Assembly (NCBI GenBank): GCA_903958625.1
Contig: CAJBTU010000328.1
Location: 1 to 44,522 of the forward strand
DNA: 44,522 nt
Source: an uncultured Ignavibacteriota bacterium
Lineage (GTDB): Bacteria; Bacteroidota; Ignavibacteria; UBA10030; UBA8401
Direction: 5' to 3'
The position numbers and the translations under genes were made by a program. The notes beneath the pieces were generated by a model. That model saw nothing but the letters and a program-made list of their open reading frames with translations. It was not told where the DNA came from and did not search any database. Positions 1 through 10,101 of this stretch are shown in pieces; within the stretch, counting starts at the first letter, position 1, and the number at the start of each line of letters is the position of its first letter.

Positions 1-1963
1 AGGCGATCCCATTTTTTGTGTCGAACGCGATCGAAAGGACATTGTCGTCCAGCATCTTGCCGCCGGAGATCTCTACATTGTATTGCTGAAGCAACTGCGT
101 TCCATCCGGCGAGAGAACAAAGACACCGGTTGATGTCGCAACCCATTTGTTGTTCAGAGGATCGACAGCAATGCAATTAATGTACTGGTCACGAACAGCT
201 CCAAGAAAAACTTTTGATACGCGCGACTTCGGACTGCTGACATCCGTGATGATCGTGATGCCGGTGCCGGTGCCGATCCAGAGATCGCCCTCTTTGTCGA
301 CCACCATTGTTTCCGTCTGCAAATTCGTGGCACCGTCTTCCTCTGTTATCGTTCCCCATCCGTCCGTAGTCCCGGGGATGTTTTTCCCCTCATTATAATA
401 GACGATGGTTGGCCAACTCGCTCCACCGTGAACGGAATTAGTGAACCACTTTGTTTGATTCTGATCGATACAGATTCCGAACATGAAGGACGGAAATGGG
501 CCGTAGAGCGAACCGGAAAAGGATTCCCACGTTGAATCCGGTTTCATTTTCCATAGTACTTTTTTATTGTCAACGGAAAGATAACTTGATACCCATACAT
601 TCCCGGACCTGTCTGATGCAACCTTTGATGGTACAATATACGACGGCAGACCCGTTCCATCGCTTCGCACCGGCCCAATAAAGCCGGGATTTGTATAATC
701 AAACCGCTTAACAACATCTCCATTACCGTTCACCAGAATCAAGCCATCTCCCCACGTGCTTATCCATTTAGAATTATTTGGTCCAAGTGATACGGCAAAA
801 CAATCGTTATTCAACAACGCGGGAGTGTTCGCGGTCGTGTAATTCCTCCACTTCGTCCCGTCAAAACTGTAGAATCCATATCCGCTGTTGTATTGTCCGG
901 ACGCCGACCACAGGACTCCTTTTTCATCCATCACCAATTGATAAAACGCGTTCGAATTCGGTCCGTTGGGTATATAAAGTTCCCAGATCGAGGCATTCTT
1001 GAGCGTACCTATACCGTTTGTTTCGAAACCTAAAAAAACCTTCCCGTTCAATATCGCGCCGCAAGAAACGGCAGCCGGTATAGACGAGGAAATAACGGAG
1101 ACGGTATTATTCGTGTTCAACGATTTGAGCGTACTCCCTTCGATACACAGCAATGATGTATCGAGCGCGGAGATTATTTTCACACCGGAGAGCAAGCCGC
1201 TGACCGGGGTCCAGGCATTGGTCTGAAATTTCATCAGGCCGCTTGCCGTGGAGACGAAGAGACTGCCGTTGAATTGGGCAAGGGTATTCCCGGTGGTGAC
1301 CGGAGAGAGGAACTCCCACGATTCGGGTGCAGCGAGATTCACCGATGACGCTTTTGAAGTTACGATGCCGGAATTTGTGGATGCAAAAACCCTGTTCTGG
1401 AAAAAATACACCGAGGATATGTTCGGCTGAATCACGGTACTTGTGCTTTTCGGATCGCCAAAATTTGTATAGGTGTCTGAAAATTCAAATTTTGTGATCG
1501 AAAATACCGCTATTCCAAATGCCGTGGCAATGTACATCTTGTCGCCGGAACGAAAGAAACTATTGATCGCACGATTCGTTTTTCCAGACATTGCCACATC
1601 GGTGACGTATTTCCAGGAAGAATTCTTTGAATTGAAGACATCAATATAACCCGATTGGTGCCCGATCCAGACCAATCCCGTTGAATAGGTGAAGACTGCC
1701 GTAACATTATTGGTAGAAAGACCGTCGGAGTTGACGAATTTTTGGTAGGTTGAATCTACAGGATCAAACCGGAAAACACCGCCGGACGTTGCCGCCCAGA
1801 TCGTTTTCCCGTCGGCAGCAACAGCGCGGACACTTTTCATTGACGTAAAATTCTTCCAGGCACCAATCCCGGCAACACTCTCGTTCGAGAAAAATACCCA
1901 CGAAAAAATCAGTATTAAAGCAAACAGCCAGCGACTCATCATCAAAACAATTCCAGCACGCAT
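1..1963 (-). CDS. Two-component-regulator-type beta-propeller protein, 3'-truncated by the left window edge
   Basis: The minus frame is open from ATG at 1963 to the window edge (MRAGIVLMMSRWLFALILIFSWVFFSNESVAGIGAWKNFTSMKSVRAVAADGKTIWAATSGGVFRFD...). Signal peptide and repeated 'xWIGTxxGI / xWVATSTGVF' propeller motifs. Not in the ORF track because no stop lies in the window. Confidence 0.8.
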   Translation of the reverse strand, partial: MRAGIVLMMSRWLFALILIFSWVFFSNESVAGIGAWKNFTSMKSVRAVAADGKTIWAATSGGVFRFDPVDSTYQKFVNSDGLSTNNVTAVFTYSTGLVWIGHQSGYIDVFNSKNSSWKYVTDVAMSGKTNRAINSFFRSGDKMYIATAFGIAVFSITKFEFSDTYTNFGDPKSTSTVIQPNISSVYFFQNRVFASTNSGIVTSKASSVNLAAPESWEFLSPVTTGNTLAQFNGSLFVSTASGLMKFQTNAWTPVSGLLSGVKIISALDTSLLCIEGSTLKSLNTNNTVSVISSSIPAAVSCGAILNGKVFLGFETNGIGTLKNASIWELYIPNGPNSNAFYQLVMDEKGVLWSASGQYNSGYGFYSFDGTKWRNYTTANTPALLNNDCFAVSLGPNNSKWISTWGDGLILVNGNGDVVKRFDYTNPGFIGPVRSDGTGLPSYIVPSKVASDRSGNVWVSSYLSVDNKKVLWKMKPDSTWESFSGSLYGPFPSFMFGICIDQNQTKWFTNSVHGGASWPTIVYYNEGKNIPGTTDGWGTITEEDGATNLQTETMVVDKEGDLWIGTGTGITIITDVSSPKSRVSKVFLGAVRDQYINCIAVDPLNNKWVATSTGVFVLSPDGTQLLQQYNVEISGGKMLDDNVLSIAFDTKNGIA

Positions 1964-2027
1964 ACGAAAGACTCCTTTTCCCAAGTTATGATCAGTGTAT
2001 CAAGAGGTCTTTCGTGCTTTCCTTTTA

Positions 2028-2522
2028 TTATGAAACAAATTGTGAGAATAGATTCGACATCTCGATGGCGCCCAGTGCAGCATCGTACCCTTTGTTGCCG
2101 ACGCTTCCACCGGCGCGCTCCATTGCCTGTTCAAACGTATCCGTTGTTAAAACGCCGAACATCACCGGTAATCCGCGATCATGCGAGACCTGACCGATCC
2201 CCCGTGCGCATTCCTGACAGATATAATCAAAGTGCGGAGTCTCGCCGCGGATAACGGCGCCGAGACAAACAACCGCATCGTATTTCTTTTTTTGTGTGAT
2301 GAATGATGCAACCTGGGGAAGTTCGTACGCACCGGGACAATGAAAGACATCCACATCCGCAGCACCATTCTTCCGGAAACATTGCAGCGCACCATCGAGC
2401 AATTTTTGCGTTACGGATTTATTGAATGCACTGACAACAATAGCGAATTTTTTTTTGTCCGCACCAAGAGCGCCTTCAAAGACACGAGGAAAAACTTCGG
2501 TAGCCATGTTCTGCAGAATCAA
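2028..2522 (-). CDS. ribH: 6,7-dimethyl-8-ribityllumazine synthase
   Basis: FAIVVSAFNKSVTQKLLDGA, CPGAYELP, AVVCLGAVIRGETPHFDYIC, PVMFGVLTTDT and GNKGYDAA are canonical lumazine synthase motifs. Confidence 0.95.
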   Translation of the reverse strand: MILQNMATEVFPRVFEGALGADKKKFAIVVSAFNKSVTQKLLDGALQCFRKNGAADVDVFHCPGAYELPQVASFITQKKKYDAVVCLGAVIRGETPHFDYICQECARGIGQVSHDRGLPVMFGVLTTDTFEQAMERAGGSVGNKGYDAALGAIEMSNLFSQFVS

Positions 2523-2532
2523 CGTCCTCTTA

Positions 2533-3366
2533 CTATTGTGGGTTATTGGAGAAAAGCCTGTGTTTCATCATATTGACACGAACTTCATCAATATAATAAT
2601 TTCCGAGTACTTCATCATCATTTTTTTTGCCGCCGTGGAAGTCCGAACCTCCGCTTTCCAGCAGAAAATACTCATTTACCACTCCGCGGTAGTAGAGCGT
2701 ATGACTTTGCTGATGCGACGGATGTATCACTTCGATACCGTCGAGACCGGACCTGATCGTCTGCTGCAGCAATTCTTCCGTTGTGTACCGGCCGGGATGC
2801 GCAAGAAACGACAATCCGCCGGATGAAGAGATCAATTTGATCGCATCGGTTAAGGTAAGCTGAAATTTCTTTTCGTATGCCGGACCGCCATTGCCGATGA
2901 ACCGTTCGAACGCCTGCTGATATGAATCAATATACCCTTTTTCAACCATGGCCGATGCAATATGCGGTCGTCCAACCGCGCCCTTTCCGGCTCTCTCCAT
3001 CACAGTTTCCAACTTCAGCGGAACATTGATGTTGTTCAATTTTGCAACGATACGTTCCGCACGTTTCACACGCTCACGTCGAAAAAATTCAAGATACTCC
3101 AGCAGATTGGGATTCGTATAATCAACAAAGTATCCGAGGATATGAACGTCTTTATCGTCAACCAGCGCGCTGAGCTCAACGCCGGGAATCACTTCCACTC
3201 CGAATTCTTTTCCATACGCAATGGCATCCGGAAATGCTTCAACACTGTCGTGATCCGTGATACTAATTATCGAAAGACCTTTTTGTTTACACTTCTTGAT
3301 CAATTCGTACGGTGAGAACACGCCATCCGAAAATGTCGTATGCGTGTGCAAGTCTGCTTTTACCAT
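2533..3366 (-). CDS. PHP domain metal-dependent phosphoesterase
   Basis: ADLHTHTTFSDG, SITDHDS, VIPGVELS, LAHPGRY and GSDFHG metal-ligand motifs. Confidence 0.9.
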   Translation of the reverse strand: MVKADLHTHTTFSDGVFSPYELIKKCKQKGLSIISITDHDSVEAFPDAIAYGKEFGVEVIPGVELSALVDDKDVHILGYFVDYTNPNLLEYLEFFRRERVKRAERIVAKLNNINVPLKLETVMERAGKGAVGRPHIASAMVEKGYIDSYQQAFERFIGNGGPAYEKKFQLTLTDAIKLISSSGGLSFLAHPGRYTTEELLQQTIRSGLDGIEVIHPSHQQSHTLYYRGVVNEYFLLESGGSDFHGGKKNDDEVLGNYYIDEVRVNMMKHRLFSNNPQ

Positions 3367-3384
3367 TATTCCGTCAACCGTCTA

Positions 3385-4098
3385 TTAAGAGTGAAGTGTT
3401 TTGAAATTTTCATAATCGTTAATGATCAGTTTGCTCCCCTGCAATTGCAGGTAACCCTTTTTAATGAACTTGTGGATCATTCGTGAGATCGTTTCGCGCG
3501 ATGTTCCGGCCATATTCGCAAGATCCTGCTGCAACGGCAGTTCGTCGATCTCAACCTTGCCTTTCCGGAACACACCAACATCATCGGCGAGCTGCAGCAC
3601 AACATTGGCAACGCGTCCCGCCGCGTCCTTCAGCGACAGACTCTTGATCTGTGCATCTGCCTTGCGCAAGCGTCCTGTCAACTCGCGGAGAAGGCCGATG
3701 GATACCGAAGGATAATCGGTCAGCGATTTCAGAAAATCTCCGCGATGGATCATGAACAATTCCGATTTTGAAGTTGCCACAACACTTGCGGAACGTGTTG
3801 AACCATCGAGGATCGCCATCTCGCCGAAAAAATCGCTTTCACCGAGGATCGACAATATGACCTCGCGACCGTCGTCATCCATCCGAACGATCTTCACTTT
3901 GCCGGTAATTATAACAAAAAGTGCCGCTCCGGTCTCTTCTTCCAAAAGGATGATACTTCCTTTTTTATATTTTTTTCTTACACCAAGTGCGGCAATATGT
4001 TCTAGATCTTTATCGCTTAATTCGCTAAAAATAGGAACATTTCGAAGGACATCGACTTCTTCAGACATTGGGGCCACCCTGGAAAGTTGATTGGACAA
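3385..4098 (-). CDS. Crp/Fnr family transcriptional regulator (start may be 4068)
   Basis: cNMP-binding domain (GDFFGEMAILDGSTRSASVVA) plus C-terminal HTH (LANMAGTSRETISRMIHKF). Confidence 0.92.
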   Translation of the reverse strand: MSNQLSRVAPMSEEVDVLRNVPIFSELSDKDLEHIAALGVRKKYKKGSIILLEEETGAALFVIITGKVKIVRMDDDGREVILSILGESDFFGEMAILDGSTRSASVVATSKSELFMIHRGDFLKSLTDYPSVSIGLLRELTGRLRKADAQIKSLSLKDAAGRVANVVLQLADDVGVFRKGKVEIDELPLQQDLANMAGTSRETISRMIHKFIKKGYLQLQGSKLIINDYENFKTLHS

Positions 4099-4165
4099 AT
4101 GAGACTAAACTGTGTTAATATAGAGCCTGATGTGATGAAAGTCAAGATAGGGAAAAAAACAATAA

Positions 4166-5335
4166 TCACCGGAAAAGGTAGATCGTTTTGTCTTCGGCGG
4201 CGATGATAACGGAATTCTTCCAGACAAGCGGCGTTGTTTTGATACGGCTTTCAAAATCATGATACCATAAAACCGTTCCATCAAAAGGTGAGACGGCATA
4301 GAGACGCTGATCAAGCGATGCCACAAATATTGCCGTCGGCGTTACGATAGGTGTTGTATTGATAGCACTTTTTGACTGAAACTTCCACCTGAGCGTTCCA
4401 TCGGATAGCGAAAACGCGAGGAGAGAACCATCGAGCGATGGAACAAAAACATTATTTTCATCAACGGCCGGTGCCGACATGATCTTATTGCCGACCGGTA
4501 TCTTTTTATCCACCGCGCCGGTAACGGCATCAAAGATATAGAGATTAGAATCTCGGGAAGCGACAAAAAGCCTTCCCTGAGAAGCAGTTAAACCGGCAAA
4601 AACAGCATTGTTCGTCCCAAATTTCCAGCGCAGTACGCCGGTGTTCTTCTCCAATGCAAATACGGTTCCCCGTGTGTTGGCGCAAAAGACAAGATCGCCC
4701 CATGCGCATGGGGATGACCGGATAGGATTTTCAGCATCGAATATCCATTTTTTTGTACCGTACGCCGCTTCAAGACAATAGAACTTTCCATCCAACCCGC
4801 CGGCAAAAAGAAGAGAATCTTCGACCATCGGCGATGATGCCACCCCGCCCAAATTTTTCGACCAACGGATTTCGCCGTCATCGGTATCGATGCAAAGAAG
4901 ATTTTCGTTGTTCGATTCCGTCCCGACAATAAGATATTTATTGAAGATTACTGGCGAAGATGAAACCGGAGAGTACGTCTTCATATAACTGATCTTTTTC
5001 CCGGTCTCAATATCCACCGCATGGAGTTCCCCCTGCATCGTTCCCATGAACAAAATATTCCCGGCAACAATGGGCGAACCATTCCCGAACCCGGCCGATG
5101 CATCGTATTGCCATGCGACCGACAACGGAAATGTGAATAAGGAAGAATCAAGGAACATTCGGGACGGTATTTTGCCGAACATCGGAACATCGGTTGATAA
5201 ATGGTTTAACGGTGCACGCAATTTAAGCGTTGATGCACAGCCGCATAATAAAATAGCCAACATACCAATGAATAGAAGCCCCGGTGATCTCATGGATCGA
5301 AAAATATTTTTTTGCATGATCACTAAAAATCCCAT
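4166..5335 (-). CDS. PQQ-like (BamB-type) beta-propeller lipoprotein (start may be 5314)
   Basis: Lipobox LLCGC. Repeats such as LYAVSPFDGTVLWYHDFESRIKTTPLVW and FYCLEAAYGTKKWIFDAENPIRSSPCAWGDLVF. Confidence 0.85.
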   Translation of the reverse strand: MGFLVIMQKNIFRSMRSPGLLFIGMLAILLCGCASTLKLRAPLNHLSTDVPMFGKIPSRMFLDSSLFTFPLSVAWQYDASAGFGNGSPIVAGNILFMGTMQGELHAVDIETGKKISYMKTYSPVSSSPVIFNKYLIVGTESNNENLLCIDTDDGEIRWSKNLGGVASSPMVEDSLLFAGGLDGKFYCLEAAYGTKKWIFDAENPIRSSPCAWGDLVFCANTRGTVFALEKNTGVLRWKFGTNNAVFAGLTASQGRLFVASRDSNLYIFDAVTGAVDKKIPVGNKIMSAPAVDENNVFVPSLDGSLLAFSLSDGTLRWKFQSKSAINTTPIVTPTAIFVASLDQRLYAVSPFDGTVLWYHDFESRIKTTPLVWKNSVIIAAEDKTIYLFR

Positions 5336-8142
5336 CCGAAGAAAAATTGATAGAACAGTCCTTTTTGAAAATCATTGAAGTCGTCGATGATCCGTTTCCC
5401 GACATCATAACGAAGAACAAAAACTCCGCCGATGTTCCACCGCAATCCCATGCCAACGCTTCCGAGTGTTGTGCGATAGACATTATCCCACGCACTACCG
5501 GCATCAAAGAACGCCGCGCCGCGGAACGATCCAAGTCCGAAGTTAGCGAAGGGGAACTTGATCGCCAGCTGATCTACGAACGGGAATCGGAATTCGTGGC
5601 TCATGATCCATATTTTTTTTCCGCGAATAGACCACCGGGGCCAGCCGCGGAGATCCCAGCTTCCGCCCATAAAGAACCGCCGTGCTTCCTTCCCTTCGTT
5701 CGACATTAGCGTAAAGCGGGATGCCAACGAAGTACGTACGCTCGTTCGGTTATAGATCCTGTAATCGGCTATTGCCGTATAGTATCCGACATTTCCGTAC
5801 TGAACGTCCTGCGTAAACGCCACGGTGGTTGAAAAGCGGGAACCGTCGATCGGCCCGGTCTGCATCCACAACGAATTATCGTGGACAAAGGTGAATGAGT
5901 TCGAAAGGATCAGCGCTTTCCGCGGACGGAGATTGATGTAATTATCTTTATCCGAATTGCTGAAACTGATCCCTCCTTCGATTCGCTGGAACTTTGAGAG
6001 AGGATACGAGAGGACAAAATATCCTCCGAAACTCCGTTCATAAAAGAACAGGTCCGGATCGGTAAGATCGTACCGGCGTCCGGCAAAATGGAAGATGCCG
6101 GAAGCATAATTCATCCGCTGGCCGAGAGAAACACGGGTAACGGCAAGGTTGAAACTTCCGAGAAATTCATCCGATGATTGCGCGTTGTTGAACAGCAGGA
6201 AATAATATTGGTCGTTTCCCAGCACATCGCTCACGGCAAGAGCGGCACCGCCGGATGTTCCGAACACAGGATCGGTTGAGACCTGGCTTTGCGCGATATC
6301 CAGTGAATATTCCCCCTGATACTGCTCGAATTTCACCAGTGAATCCGACCGGATCATTCTGGGCTGCCACGGCACAACCATCGGGGGAAGCAAGCAGGTA
6401 TGCCGATTTGACGATGAATCAATAATCACAGAAGCTTTTGGCATCGCGTAAATTCTAAAACTGTAATTTTCGAAGCCCGAGAAGATAATTTCGCCGCTGT
6501 CAGTCCACCGGGGATCGAATGCCGCGCTTGTAAAATGAGTCACTTTCGTCATCGTCGAAACGCCCTGGCCGATCCGTACTGCCGGAATGCTCCAAATATT
6601 TTGCGCGCCGTCCTCGTTGGAAACAAACGTCAGATATTTTCCGTCGGGTGAAAATGAAGGCGAATAATAATTCTCTTCACCATGAGTGACGGAAGATATT
6701 TTTTTTGTGTTTACTTCGATCTGAAATAAATTATAGATATCCGCACGCTCGAAATTCGTCCGGTCGGAACTGAAGAATATCTTCTCTCCATCCGGCGACC
6801 AGACAGGATCGCGGTCGTCGTATGAATCATTGGTCACGCGCACCAATTCTTCGCGCGGAAGATCATAGATATAAATGTCCATCTTCCCGGATTTGTCGCA
6901 CGCCGCAAACGTGATCTTTTTTCCATTGTTAGACCAACCCGGGGATGCATAGGCAACAAGACCGGAGAATTGCATTGTGCGGACGAGTTCATTTTTTTTA
7001 ACGTCGTACAAATGCAGGGCGTCCGTCTCACCTTTTTTTGTAATAAAGGCCAGGATGCCATCCTTGGAGATATCCATTTTACTTTGAAAGACGTGGAACG
7101 ATTCAAACTCATCGCTCTTTTCTCCCTGGATCACCAACTGCGGTTCCTGCTCTTCATCTGCCGTACCATTGAGGTTCACTTTATAGATGGATGTATAGCC
7201 GGTGTGGTTGCCGATAAAATAGACCTCGCGCGCCGTATCATTCCGGAAGAAGACAGGTTTGGTGTTGAAACCTTTCTTCACGACCGTAGTGGAAACCTGA
7301 CTTGTAAAATCGCTCGTCGATAAGACGGGGTAATATCTTTTCTTGAACGCATAGATCCAATCTTCGTCCAGCTCTTTGTAATTCTTTCCGATGGTGGCTT
7401 TCATGACCTCGGTGAAGGAAGAACTTCTCCAGAAATTCTCTATCAGCAGCATGATCCTCTCTTCGCCGTATTTCTCTTCAATGTATTTCAGAATGTATTG
7501 ACCCTGTTTATACATCTGGAATGTACCATAGATCGCCTCCATATTTTGAAGCGGGACGATATAATTGTTCAGCACGGCATCGCGGATCAGCATTTCGGAC
7601 TGATCATCCGCAGAAGTTGACCAGAGCTCAGCCAATCCTTCGGTAAACCAGAGAGGAGGCATTCTATCCTGCGGCAATCGGTGATCGATAAGGACTCTGG
7701 CGATCTTACTGTGCATAAAGACGTGAACAAGTTCGTGACGGATAACATGACGAAACCGTGAAAGCGATCCGTCCGCAGGAATGACAACGCGCCCTTTCAT
7801 GAATTCAAAAAACCCACCAACCCCTTCCGGAATAAATCCTCCGGTAGTGTTCGTCTGTTCAAAATGAAGATGGGACGAGTAAAAAACTAGAGGAACACGG
7901 TTATTGAGCGAGTGGTTGAACTTGCTTTCCAGCTGATCATACGCCTCTTCGGCAAAAAATGCTCCCTGCTGCGCAAGTTCCTTCATTTCCGGATAATAAT
8001 AGATATCGAAGTGTTCCGTGCGGAGGATCTGCCAGTCAAATTCGGTGTATTGAACTTTATTATGACCGAAGTACGAGAATTGTGCCGTGAGTGACAGCGT
8101 GCAAATGCAGAAAAGGATGATATGAAAATATTTTCGCCGCAT
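5323..8142 (-). CDS. Peptidase MA-like zinc metalloprotease, PD40/TolB-like propeller and BamA-like outer-membrane barrel fusion
   Basis: HELVH with downstream WFTEGLAELW (gluzincin pattern). SPDGKYLTFVSN / WSPDGEKIFFSSD PD40 repeats. C-terminal GLGSFRGAAFFDAGSAWDN...FFGWDF barrel. Confidence 0.85.
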   Translation of the reverse strand: MRRKYFHIILFCICTLSLTAQFSYFGHNKVQYTEFDWQILRTEHFDIYYYPEMKELAQQGAFFAEEAYDQLESKFNHSLNNRVPLVFYSSHLHFEQTNTTGGFIPEGVGGFFEFMKGRVVIPADGSLSRFRHVIRHELVHVFMHSKIARVLIDHRLPQDRMPPLWFTEGLAELWSTSADDQSEMLIRDAVLNNYIVPLQNMEAIYGTFQMYKQGQYILKYIEEKYGEERIMLLIENFWRSSSFTEVMKATIGKNYKELDEDWIYAFKKRYYPVLSTSDFTSQVSTTVVKKGFNTKPVFFRNDTAREVYFIGNHTGYTSIYKVNLNGTADEEQEPQLVIQGEKSDEFESFHVFQSKMDISKDGILAFITKKGETDALHLYDVKKNELVRTMQFSGLVAYASPGWSNNGKKITFAACDKSGKMDIYIYDLPREELVRVTNDSYDDRDPVWSPDGEKIFFSSDRTNFERADIYNLFQIEVNTKKISSVTHGEENYYSPSFSPDGKYLTFVSNEDGAQNIWSIPAVRIGQGVSTMTKVTHFTSAAFDPRWTDSGEIIFSGFENYSFRIYAMPKASVIIDSSSNRHTCLLPPMVVPWQPRMIRSDSLVKFEQYQGEYSLDIAQSQVSTDPVFGTSGGAALAVSDVLGNDQYYFLLFNNAQSSDEFLGSFNLAVTRVSLGQRMNYASGIFHFAGRRYDLTDPDLFFYERSFGGYFVLSYPLSKFQRIEGGISFSNSDKDNYINLRPRKALILSNSFTFVHDNSLWMQTGPIDGSRFSTTVAFTQDVQYGNVGYYTAIADYRIYNRTSVRTSLASRFTLMSNEGKEARRFFMGGSWDLRGWPRWSIRGKKIWIMSHEFRFPFVDQLAIKFPFANFGLGSFRGAAFFDAGSAWDNVYRTTLGSVGMGLRWNIGGVFVLRYDVGKRIIDDFNDFQKGLFYQFFFGWDF

Positions 8143-8392
8143 AAAAGACTCTGTTGAAAGCTACATTTTGGCGGGAAAAGTAGCAACTACAATCATAAGG
8201 GTATAAATATTGACTATCTGCTTCACCGCTTTTAGCCATTAACGGTGTCCCGCATTCCCCGCATAATCCACTGGGATTGTTTGATTATGGTCTGAACAAC
8301 AACTACCACACTCATCGCATATATAATAGCCATACCCGTTCAAGTTCTTCGAATGCCTACAATTCAATATTGTTTTCGGTAATCTTCGCCAT

Positions 8393-9478
8393 TTACTTTT
8401 TCAGTATGTCGAACAGTTTTTTATTGAAGTACAGTTTTTCCTTGCCCACTTTTTTACTCTTGAACACGCCGATGCGCTCTAATTCGTTCAGATAAACGCC
8501 GGCGGTTTTCTTCTTCACCAATTGTGCATCCTCCAGAAACTTCCGCTTGCAATACGGCTGACGGAAGATAACCTCCACTAACTCTTTGGAGTACATATCA
8601 GGCAGTTTCGCTTTTACTTCCTGCTCTGTCTTGTTTCGAAGGTCAATGATCGCATCGATCTTGTTCTGGGTATATAATGCCGTCTGTTCAACACCGTCAA
8701 GAACATACAGTATCCAGTCTTTCCAATCGTTCTTATCGGTTACGTTACGCAGACTGGTATAATATTTTGGTTTGTGATCCATAATGTATTTACTCAAATA
8801 CAAAATGGGAATTTCCAAAAGATTATTTTTCACCAGATAGAGAATGTTCAGTATGCGTCCTGTTCTTCCGTTGCCATCGGTGAACGGATGGATTGCTTCG
8901 AACTGGTAATGCATCACCGCCATCTTGATCAACGGATCGACCCCATCGTCATCCAGATTCACATACTGCTCCAAATTGTGCAGTAATTTTTTGATGACAT
9001 CCTCTCCCTCGGGGGGCGTATAGATTACTTCGCCGGTTTTATGATTGGCGATTTTTGTGCCGGTTGTTTTCCTGATGCCGGCATCCGTTTCTTTAATGAT
9101 GTTGCAGATGGAGACCATAAGATTCGTAGTGATGAGTCCGCGTTTTTTTACGGTCTGGAATCCCTGCCACAATGCTTCCTGATAGTGCAGCACTTCCTTG
9201 GTGTTGGGATCGGATATTTTTTTGTCCGATGCAAATGCCTGATACAACTCATCGTTCGTGGTGATGATGTTCTCGATTTCAGAACTGAGTTTTGCCTCAT
9301 GCAGAACAATGGAGTTAAGAAGTATTGATTGATTGGGGAGTTGTTTGCCCGAACCAACTAATTTCGCCAGAGCCTTGTTCGCCGTAATGGCTTTCTTAAG
9401 AACTTCTTTGGTCTCGATCTCTCCTTTTGGCGGCAGCAGAGGGAGATTGTTATAGGGAAGATTTTTGTTAAATGACAT
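8393..9478 (-). CDS. Fic family protein (ORF extends to 9547)
   Basis: Fic motif HPFTDGNGRTGR. N-terminal SSEIEN matches the (S/T)xxxE(G/N) inhibitory helix. C-terminal winged-helix-like tail. Confidence 0.92.
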   Translation of the reverse strand: MSFNKNLPYNNLPLLPPKGEIETKEVLKKAITANKALAKLVGSGKQLPNQSILLNSIVLHEAKLSSEIENIITTNDELYQAFASDKKISDPNTKEVLHYQEALWQGFQTVKKRGLITTNLMVSICNIIKETDAGIRKTTGTKIANHKTGEVIYTPPEGEDVIKKLLHNLEQYVNLDDDGVDPLIKMAVMHYQFEAIHPFTDGNGRTGRILNILYLVKNNLLEIPILYLSKYIMDHKPKYYTSLRNVTDKNDWKDWILYVLDGVEQTALYTQNKIDAIIDLRNKTEQEVKAKLPDMYSKELVEVIFRQPYCKRKFLEDAQLVKKKTAGVYLNELERIGVFKSKKVGKEKLYFNKKLFDILKK

Positions 9479-9707
9479 ATTGAGGGCTTTCAATGACCTT
9501 GTTTTTTGAACGAGGGCAATATAAGCATAATAATGCCCTCGTTGCAACTACGGGGGCATTGGGTACGCACGTGAAAAATCGGTTGTATTTATTACACTTT
9601 TACTCTCACCTCACTGACGTCCTCAATTATTTCAAGAAAACATTTGTATATGTGGTCATACAATTCAACAGTTCCCTCCCGCAAGTTATTCTTTGAGAAC
9701 TCAATAA

Positions 9708-9932
9708 ATTCAGAATAAAGATTTTGGGATTATCTCTACTGGACTTACACCGTTTGATACTAAAACAAATCTATTCCTTCGTAAAGAACAGAAGCAAATC
9801 TCTTTCTATGTTAAAACAGAATCAAACAAGATAAGGGTTGCTATTTCGTTTCGCCCATCAAGCGGGCTTGATCCAGACCTCGTTTATGACAAAATGTTTA
9901 CCGGATTAGAAACATTTTTAATCAAAAAATAA
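9708..9932 (+). pseudogene. Possible 3' remnant of a coding gene (no plausible start codon)
   Basis: The frame reads IQNKDFGIISTGLTPFDTKTNLFLRKEQKQISFYVKTESNKIRVAISFRPSSGLDPDLVYDKMFTGLETFLIKK*. Protein-like composition, but preceded by an in-frame stop (9705-9707) with no ATG until near the end. Confidence 0.4.
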
Positions 9933-10003
9933 CCGTTGATAAATTCAGGGGTATTATCAATCACGTGTTTTTATAATGTCCGACAATCACGCTAACATTA
10001 AAT

Positions 10004-10036
10004 AAAAAAGCATCAACCAACGTTGATGCTTTTTTT
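10004..10036 (-). terminator. Bidirectional-looking rho-independent terminator
   Basis: AAAAAAGCATCAAC-CAAC-GTTGATGCTTTTTTT perfect hairpin with A/T tracts, just downstream of the minus-strand isomerase. Confidence 0.85.
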
Positions 10037-10101
10037 ATCTACGGTTCTGCGGCAGTCTCCGCAACATTCCGGACAAATTATCCGAAAAAAGGGAGAACGG
10101 G

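Noticed and set aside
147-1707. Small ORFs on both strands in the first 1.9 kb
   Set aside because: The region is explained by one long minus-strand propeller gene that runs off the left edge.
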